A stretch of 10,059 nucleotides of DNA from Dokdonella_A sp046347015. GTDB lineage: Bacteria > Pseudomonadota > Gammaproteobacteria > Xanthomonadales > Rhodanobacteraceae. The DNA lies in contig JAXMHA010000036.1 of assembly GCA_046347015.1 (NCBI GenBank), forward strand, positions 1-10,059, given 5' to 3'. Shown here piece after piece: positions 6,128-10,059 of this stretch (position 1 is its first letter; every line of letters begins with the position of its first letter). The position numbers and the translations under genes were made by a program. The notes under the pieces are model-generated. The model worked only from the letters and a program-made list of their open reading frames with translations, had not been told where the DNA came from and searched no databases.

Positions 6128-6868
6128 ATGCGGCAATTCGATCCGCTGCGTGAACGCTACGCCGATTCGATTCCGTGCAAGCGGGACGAGATCGCGCGTG
6201 CGTGGGATGCGCTCGCGGCCGCGCCGGACGATGAGGGCTCGTTGCGCGACCTGCACTCCAGGGTGCATCGCCTCGCCGGGTCGGCGTCCGCGTATGGCTT
6301 CGTCGAACTTGCCGGGGCCGCGGCGGCAGTCGACCGGGTGTTGGGCCAGCGTGCGCGGCTGCTTCCCGCGGCGCGCGAGCTCGCATCCGAATTCATCACG
6401 CAGCTGCAGGGATCGATGCAGGTGCTGCTCGATTGCCTCGGGCATTTGGCGGCCGATCGTCATCGGCAGCGGCCGGCGAAGCCACGTGGGGAACTGCGCG
6501 TCGTCGTGGTGGACGACGATCCGTCACAGGCGGCACTGCTGGCCGGGCAACTCGAAACGCGTGGCTGCCGTGTCCGCGTCGGGGACGGCGGCGACGCGCT
6601 GTGGCAGGCCCTCGTTGCGTGGCCTTGCGACGCCGTGGTGCTCGACTACTGGCTGCGCGGAGAAACGGCGGCGGAACTCGCGGCCGCGATTCGCCGGGAG
6701 TCGATGTTTGCGCGGACGGCCCTGGTGTGCCGCACCGGCGACGCCAGCACGGCAGTGCATCGTCTCGTGCTTGCGGCCGGCTGCGATGCCGTGCTCGGCA
6801 AGGACGAGCCGATCGAGCGGGTCATCGGCACCTTGCGCGATTGCGTTGCCCGGCGCGCCACGGCCTGA
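6128..6868 (+). CDS. Hpt–receiver (REC) two-domain signalling protein without output domain
   Basis: In this 246-aa protein, residues about 5–108 form a histidine-phosphotransfer domain with LHSRVHRLAGSASAYGF. His47 of HRLAGSA is the likely phosphoacceptor; the usual Lys of HxxKG is Ala. Residues 123–240 form a receiver: acidic pocket VVVVDDD (125–131), phospho-acceptor Asp173 in VVLDYWLRG, conserved Thr203 in LVCRTGD and Lys225 in AVLGKDEP. No GGDEF, EAL, HTH or other output follows, and the stop comes 20 residues after the receiver core. It could act as a phosphorelay shuttle or a phosphate sink. I start at ATG 6128; GTG 6125 is one codon upstream, and AGGA at 6110–6113 suits GTG slightly better. 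No histidine kinase is adjacent. The AlgZ-type kinase at 7899–8939 is of a family that normally partners LytTR regulators, so a pairing is not assumed. Confidence 0.87.
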   Translation: MRQFDPLRERYADSIPCKRDEIARAWDALAAAPDDEGSLRDLHSRVHRLAGSASAYGFVELAGAAAAVDRVLGQRARLLPAARELASEFITQLQGSMQVLLDCLGHLAADRHRQRPAKPRGELRVVVVDDDPSQAALLAGQLETRGCRVRVGDGGDALWQALVAWPCDAVVLDYWLRGETAAELAAAIRRESMFARTALVCRTGDASTAVHRLVLAAGCDAVLGKDEPIERVIGTLRDCVARRATA

Positions 6869-6907
6869 GCCCGACCCGGCGCTCTGGCCGCCCGGCGCGT
6901 CGCCCGC

Positions 6908-6913
6908 TATTCT
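6908..6913 (+). promoter_or_regulatory. Candidate -10 box (TATTCT) of arginase gene
   Basis: TATTCT in the 96-bp gap before arginase matches the -10 consensus at four of six positions. A CTGGCC 18 nt upstream is a poor -35. The expected transcript start, near 6920, would fall in the 5' arm of the stem-loop at 6916–6940. Confidence 0.3.
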
Positions 6914-6915
6914 GG

Positions 6916-6940
6916 CGGCAGGTCCCGTGCGGGACCGCCG
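6916..6940 (+). promoter_or_regulatory. Strong stem-loop/dyad in arginase 5' region
   Basis: GGTCCCG (6921–6927) and CGGGACC (6930–6936) are perfect inverted repeats separated by TG. The stem is extended by CGGC (6916–6919) and GCCG (6937–6940) with a single bulged A at 6920. It lies between the Hpt-receiver stop (6868) and the arginase ATG (6965), just downstream of the candidate -10. With no T-tract it is unlikely to be an intrinsic terminator. An operator dyad or a leader hairpin are the alternatives. Confidence 0.45.
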
Positions 6941-6964
6941 TCCGTTCCCGTCCGGATCGACCCC

Positions 6965-7891
6965 ATGCCCATCCAGAACATCCCGACGGTCGCCTTGATC
7001 GGCGCGCCGACCGACATTGGCGCCGCCGATCGCGGCGCATCGATGGGTCCGGAGGCGTTGCGCGTCGCCGGCCTCGGCCGTGCGCTCGCCGCGCGCGGGG
7101 TCGAAGTCGTCGACCGCGGGAACCTCGCCGGTCCGCTCAATCCCTGGCAGCGGCCGCACGACGGCTATCGGCACCTTCCGGAAGTGATCGCATGGAACCG
7201 CTCGGTGTTCGCGGCCATCGGTGGCGAACTCGCGGCGGGCCACCTGCCGATCCTGCTGGGTGGCGATCATTGCCTCGCGATCGGATCGATCAGCGCGGTC
7301 GCCCGGCACTGCCGCGAACGTGGCCGGAACCTGCGCGTGTTGTGGCTCGATGCGCATGCCGATTTCAATACCAGCGTCATCACGCCATCCGGCAACATCC
7401 ACGGCATGCCGGTGGCGTGCCTGCATGGACATGGGCCCGCAGGCCTCATCGATCTCGCGGGTCCGGCGCCCGCACTGGCCCGTTCCGTGATCCGGCAGGT
7501 CGGCATCCGCTCGGTCGACCCTGCGGAGAAGCGGCTCGTGCACGACGTCGGTCTCGACATCTACGACATGCGCTACATCGACGAAAACGGCATGAAGCGG
7601 GCGATGACCGAAGCACTGTACGGGCTCGACGAATCGAGCCACCTGCACGTGAGCTTCGACGTCGACTTCCTCGACCCGGCGATCGCACCGGGTGTCGGCA
7701 CGACCGTCCCGGGCGGCCCCGGCTACCGTGAGGCGCAACTCGCGATGGAGATGATCGCCGACTCCGGGCGGTTGGCATCGCTCGACCTGGTGGAACTGAA
7801 TCCCGCCTTCGACGAACGCAACCGCACGGCGGAACTCGTCGTCGACCTCGTCGAGAGCCTGTTCGGGAAGTCGACCTTGATGCGCGACTGA
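6965..7891 (+). CDS. rocF: Arginase (ureohydrolase family)
   Basis: It hydrolyses L-arginine to ornithine and urea in the cytosol using a binuclear Mn centre. The 308-aa length is typical of bacterial arginases. All metal ligands are visible: His102 in LLGGDHCLAIG, Asp129/His131/Asp133 in LWLDAHADFNT, and Asp232/Asp234 in SFDVDFLDP. The arginine-specific loop TPSGNIHGMP (140–149) and DAHADFNT rather than DAHTD favour arginase over agmatinase. Glu278 lies in LVELNP. The ATG at 6965 has CCGGA about 8 nt upstream. No ornithine aminotransferase, arginine permease or urease gene is present in the window. The gene is convergent with the histidine kinase gene, and the two stop codons are only 7 nt apart. 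Confidence 0.94.
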   Translation: MPIQNIPTVALIGAPTDIGAADRGASMGPEALRVAGLGRALAARGVEVVDRGNLAGPLNPWQRPHDGYRHLPEVIAWNRSVFAAIGGELAAGHLPILLGGDHCLAIGSISAVARHCRERGRNLRVLWLDAHADFNTSVITPSGNIHGMPVACLHGHGPAGLIDLAGPAPALARSVIRQVGIRSVDPAEKRLVHDVGLDIYDMRYIDENGMKRAMTEALYGLDESSHLHVSFDVDFLDPAIAPGVGTTVPGGPGYREAQLAMEMIADSGRLASLDLVELNPAFDERNRTAELVVDLVESLFGKSTLMRD

Positions 7892-7902
7892 CGCGGCGTC
7901 AG
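7888..7902. terminator. Dyad at convergent gene ends, possible weak bidirectional terminator
   Basis: CTGACGC (7888–7894) and GCGTCAG (7896–7902) are perfect inverted repeats around a single G. One arm contains the arginase TGA and the other contains the complement of the kinase TGA. As RNA it could form a 5–6 bp hairpin in either direction. No T-tract follows on either strand, so it does not fit a standard intrinsic terminator. Confidence 0.35.
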
Positions 7903-8939
7903 CCGGCACCGGTCGGCAGGCGCGCCACCGCGATGAATTCACCCGGCGGTTCCTCGATGCGCAGGTGGCCACGGTTGCCGTAGTGATAGGCGATCCGTGC
8001 GCGGATGTTGTCGAGCGCGTGGCCGTTGCCGCGGGATGCGGCCGCCTCCGGTCGCGGATTGCGGATCGTGATTTCCACCGCGTTGCCGGTGCGCGCGGCG
8101 GACAGCGTGACCGTGCCGCCGCCCGGCAATGGCTGGATGCCGTGGTAAACCGCGTTCTCGACCAGCGGTTGCAGCAACAGGCGCGGCACCGGCAGTTCCC
8201 GGGGCAACGCGTCGAGGTTGCGTTCGACGCGCAACCGGTCACCGAGGCGCAACTGCTCGATGCCGAGGTAATCGTCGATGAGCTGCAGCTCGTCGCCGAG
8301 GGTTCCGGGCGCGCCGTCGCCTGCGAGCGCCGCACGGAACAGTTCGGCGAGGTTTTCCACGGCGCGTTCCGCCGCGGCCGGTTGCGACCGGATCAGGCCG
8401 GCGATCGTGTTCATGCTGTTGAACAGGAAGTGCGGGCGGATGCGTGCCTGCAGCGCGTCGACCTGCGCCTTCGCGGCTGCATGGAAGCGCTCGCGCCACT
8501 GGATGCTGACGAAGAGATAGCGCAGCAGGCCGGCCGCGATCAGCGCGCAGATCGTCGCGTTGGCGAGCACGAACCGCCACCCCTGGCCGCGCGGGACGGC
8601 CAGTCCCAGCATCAACACCTGGTCGATGCGCGCGATCACCGCGCTGGCGATGGTGGTCAGCAGCACGCTCGCCACCCAGGCCGCGGTGTAGCCGGCCGGC
8701 ACCGGCAACTTTTCCAGCGGCTTGCGCAACGAGCACAGGAGTGCCGCGTTGACGAGCGCGAGCCACTGCACGTAGACCGTCAGCACGCCGAGCCGCGGCA
8801 GCAACGGCTCGGCACCGGGATTCGGCCCGAGGCAGACGACCAATGCGACGAGTTCCGCCACCACCATGACCGCGAACAGGGTCGGCAGGCTGCAGAACTC
8901 CGGCAACCACTGCGGCGAGTCGGATCGGCTCATCGGCAT
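7899..8939 (-). CDS. AlgZ/LytS-type membrane histidine kinase
   Basis: This 346-aa sensor kinase has four N-terminal membrane helices (residues about 19–38, 50–70, 86–103 and 122–144). A His_kinase (PF06580-type) dimerisation domain follows, with phospho-acceptor His170 in ARIRPHFLFNSMNTIAGLI. The HATPase domain has the N-box LLLQPLVENAVYHGIQ (Asn262) and the G-box RGNGHALDNIRARI (303–316). There is no large periplasmic or PAS domain, so sensing probably occurs through the membrane part. Such kinases normally phosphorylate a LytTR response regulator encoded alongside (AlgZ–AlgR, LytS–LytR). None is present here: downstream is arginase in the opposite direction, and upstream is the esterase. 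ATG 8939 has GGAG 6 nt upstream; ATG 8933 has AGGG 6 nt upstream, so both starts are credible. A TACACT box lies only 12 nt before 8939, implying a very short leader. Confidence 0.92.
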   Translation of the reverse strand: MPMSRSDSPQWLPEFCSLPTLFAVMVVAELVALVVCLGPNPGAEPLLPRLGVLTVYVQWLALVNAALLCSLRKPLEKLPVPAGYTAAWVASVLLTTIASAVIARIDQVLMLGLAVPRGQGWRFVLANATICALIAAGLLRYLFVSIQWRERFHAAAKAQVDALQARIRPHFLFNSMNTIAGLIRSQPAAAERAVENLAELFRAALAGDGAPGTLGDELQLIDDYLGIEQLRLGDRLRVERNLDALPRELPVPRLLLQPLVENAVYHGIQPLPGGGTVTLSAARTGNAVEITIRNPRPEAAASRGNGHALDNIRARIAYHYGNRGHLRIEEPPGEFIAVARLPTGAG

Positions 8940-8951
8940 CCCTCGCTCCCG

Positions 8952-8957
8952 AGTGTA
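8952..8957 (-). promoter_or_regulatory. Candidate -10 box (TACACT) of the histidine kinase gene
   Basis: Read on the minus strand, GCTACACTCG ends just before the GGGAGCGAGGG ribosome-binding region. It is identical over ten bases to the string upstream of birA. The predicted transcript start is only about 5–12 nt before the first possible ATGs. No good -35 is seen, so promoter status is tentative. Otherwise the kinase would be cotranscribed with the esterase, whose stop is 59 nt upstream of the first ATG. Confidence 0.35.
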
Positions 8958-8998
8958 GCTGCAGGCGCGCCGCGTGCGCTGGCCGCGGGTTCGCAGTC

Positions 8999-9661
8999 TC
9001 AGCAGAAACGGGCACCCAGCCAGCGCGCGAGGTCGGCGATTTCCGGTCCGCACACCTGGTGCGCCATCGGGTAGGTATGCCACTCGCACGGCTGCCCGAG
9101 CGCAGTCAGCGCAGCGCGGGTCGTGGCGCCGAGGTGCGGTGCGACGACCGGGTCGAACTCGCCGTGCGCGAGGAACACCGGCGTCGCGGCGTTGGCCGGG
9201 CTGCGCTCGGCCGGCAGGCTCGTGCCGAGCGGCATCCAGGTCGACAGCGCGGCGATGCCGGCCAGGCGCTCGCGATGACGCAGCCCGCCGGCCAGCACGA
9301 CCGAGCCGCCTTGCGAGAAGCCGGCGAGCACGATGCGTTCGGGTGCAACGTCGCGACCGGCTTCGCGCGCGACCAGCGCGTCGAGGTCGCCGATCGCCGC
9401 GCGGATGCCGGCTTCGTCGAGCCGGATCTCGTTGCCGAGGCTCGCAATGTCGAACCATGCCCGCATGCGCATGCCGGCGTTGACCGAGACGGGCCGGACC
9501 GGGGCGTGCGGAAACACGAAGCGGATCGGCGGCCAACCCGGTCGCACCAGTTCCGGCACGATCGGCTCGAAGTCGTGGCCATCGGCACCGAGCCCGTGCA
9601 GCCAGATCACCGCGTGGCGCGGATTCGGCGCCGTTTCAAGCTCGACGCAGGGCAAGCTCAT
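8999..9661 (-). CDS. Carboxylesterase/phospholipase of the alpha/beta-hydrolase fold
   Basis: The 220-aa protein matches the bacterial carboxylesterase/acyl-protein-thioesterase-like family (Abhydrolase_2). The core starts AVIWLHGLGADGHDFEPIVPEL (oxyanion HGLGADG at 22–28), then IRFVFPHAPVRPVSVNAGMRMRAWFD. The nucleophile is Ser116 in LAGFSQGGS, the acid Asp170 in LAHGEFDPVV and the base His201 in PMAHQV. There is no signal peptide, so it is cytosolic. Family members hydrolyse short-chain esters, lysophospholipids or acyl-protein thioesters; the real substrate cannot be read from sequence. GGGAAAGGGGCG just before the ATG is a good ribosome-binding site. The start overlaps the stop of the upstream S9A peptidase gene as ATGA, indicating translational coupling. 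Confidence 0.93.
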   Translation of the reverse strand: MSLPCVELETAPNPRHAVIWLHGLGADGHDFEPIVPELVRPGWPPIRFVFPHAPVRPVSVNAGMRMRAWFDIASLGNEIRLDEAGIRAAIGDLDALVAREAGRDVAPERIVLAGFSQGGSVVLAGGLRHRERLAGIAALSTWMPLGTSLPAERSPANAATPVFLAHGEFDPVVAPHLGATTRAALTALGQPCEWHTYPMAHQVCGPEIADLARWLGARFC

Positions 9662-10059
9662 CGCCCCTTTCCCGCCTGCACCGGGCCGAGACCCAGTTCC
9701 TGCGCGAAGAACGCGAGCGTTGCCGCGGCATTGCCGACGCGCTGGCTGAACGACGCGGTGCCGCCGTGGCCTTCGTTCATCCGGGTCAGCAGCAGCACGG
9801 GATGGTGTGAGGTATTCGCGGCCTGCAATGCCGCCGCGAACTTGCGGGACTGCCACGGCGCGACGCGCGGATCGTTGACGCCGGTGATCAGCAGCACGGC
9901 CGGGTAGGCCGTGTCCTTGCGCACGTTCTGCAATGGCGAATAGGCGTGCAACCCGTCGAAGCCGGCCTTGTCCTTCACGGTGCCGTACTCGCTGACGTTG
10001 TACTGCCCGTTCGGCCACCGTTCGACGCGCAGCATGTCGTAGATGCCGACCAGCGACAC
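9658..10059 (-). CDS. Prolyl-oligopeptidase-type serine peptidase (S9A), C-terminal fragment cut by window edge
   Basis: Only the last 133 residues are in the window. The frame is open to the right edge and the true start lies beyond it. The fragment carries the C-terminal end of the S9 catalytic domain: IYDMLRVERWPNGQYNVSEYG, then LLITGVNDPRVAPW with the catalytic Asp (fragment residue 63) and RMNEGHGGTAS with the catalytic His (fragment residue 98). The nucleophilic Ser and the beta-propeller must lie outside. The VSEYG and YSPLQNV signatures point to the S9A branch (prolyl endopeptidase) rather than DPP IV or acylaminoacyl peptidase. Xanthomonadales S9A enzymes are often periplasmic with a signal peptide, but that end is not visible. 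The TGA overlaps the esterase ATG. Confidence 0.9.
   Translation of the reverse strand: MSLVGIYDMLRVERWPNGQYNVSEYGTVKDKAGFDGLHAYSPLQNVRKDTAYPAVLLITGVNDPRVAPWQSRKFAAALQAANTSHHPVLLLTRMNEGHGGTASFSQRVGNAAATLAFFAQELGLGPVQAGKGR

Noticed and set aside
6965..7891. Agmatinase or formimidoylglutamase instead of arginase
   Set aside because: DAHADFNT together with the TPSGNIHGMP loop is the arginase pattern; agmatinases usually have DAHTD and lack that loop.
6524..8335. 603-codon minus-strand frame opposite the Hpt-REC and arginase genes
   Set aside because: The composition is low-complexity and shadow-like, and it crosses several well-supported genes on both strands without any domain.
1..10059. CRISPR array, insertion sequence, toxin–antitoxin or defence island
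   Set aside because: I saw no regularly spaced repeats, terminal inverted repeats with transposase, or defence-type genes. Every stretch over about 200 nt is covered by a recognisable gene or a short intergenic gap.

Overview
The window reads as ordinary chromosome from a high-GC gammaproteobacterium, most probably of the Xanthomonadales/Lysobacterales (Rhodanobacteraceae- or Lysobacteraceae-like). That placement is an inference from very strong G/C third-position bias, from the gene set birA–coaX–SPOR–tRNA-Thr, MtfA, an AlgZ/LytS-type kinase and an S9A peptidase, and from TACACT-type -10 boxes. I see no insertion sequence, prophage, integrase, CRISPR array or change in composition.

Left part (1–2481, minus strand): a short exported Ala-rich protein, the zinc peptidase MtfA, and the N-terminal 408 codons of a secreted C25 (gingipain-like) cysteine peptidase that runs off the left edge. 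All three point left and are closely spaced (25 and 56 nt), so they may be cotranscribed. They diverge from birA.

Centre (2643–5348, plus strand): birA (biotin ligase/repressor), coaX (type III pantothenate kinase, overlapping birA by 29 nt), a membrane-anchored SPOR-domain protein and tRNA-Thr(UGU). This order matches the start of the classical gammaproteobacterial birA–coaA/coaX–(SPOR)–thrU–tyrU–glyT–thrT–tufB neighbourhood. Here it stops right after the first tRNA, where a convergent DUF937 gene begins 8 nt further on.

Right part (5357–10059): a DUF937/YidB-like Gly-rich protein (minus) is divergent from a small Hpt–receiver protein without an output domain (plus). Arginase (plus) follows, with a strong stem-loop in its leader. 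Arginase converges on an AlgZ/LytS-type histidine kinase (minus), and the two stop codons lie in the two arms of one 15-bp dyad. Upstream of the kinase on the same strand are an alpha/beta-hydrolase carboxylesterase and, overlapping it by ATGA, the C-terminal end of an S9A prolyl-oligopeptidase-type enzyme that runs off the right edge.

Functionally the window mixes cofactor metabolism (biotin attachment, CoA synthesis), translation (tRNA), envelope/cell-division functions (SPOR), arginine catabolism, proteolysis/ester hydrolysis, and two phosphotransfer proteins that both lack an obvious partner here. I did not find a convincing new multi-gene system. The points most worth a second look are the synteny break after tRNA-Thr, the gingipain-family protein outside its usual phylum, the two orphan signalling proteins, and the dyads around arginase.
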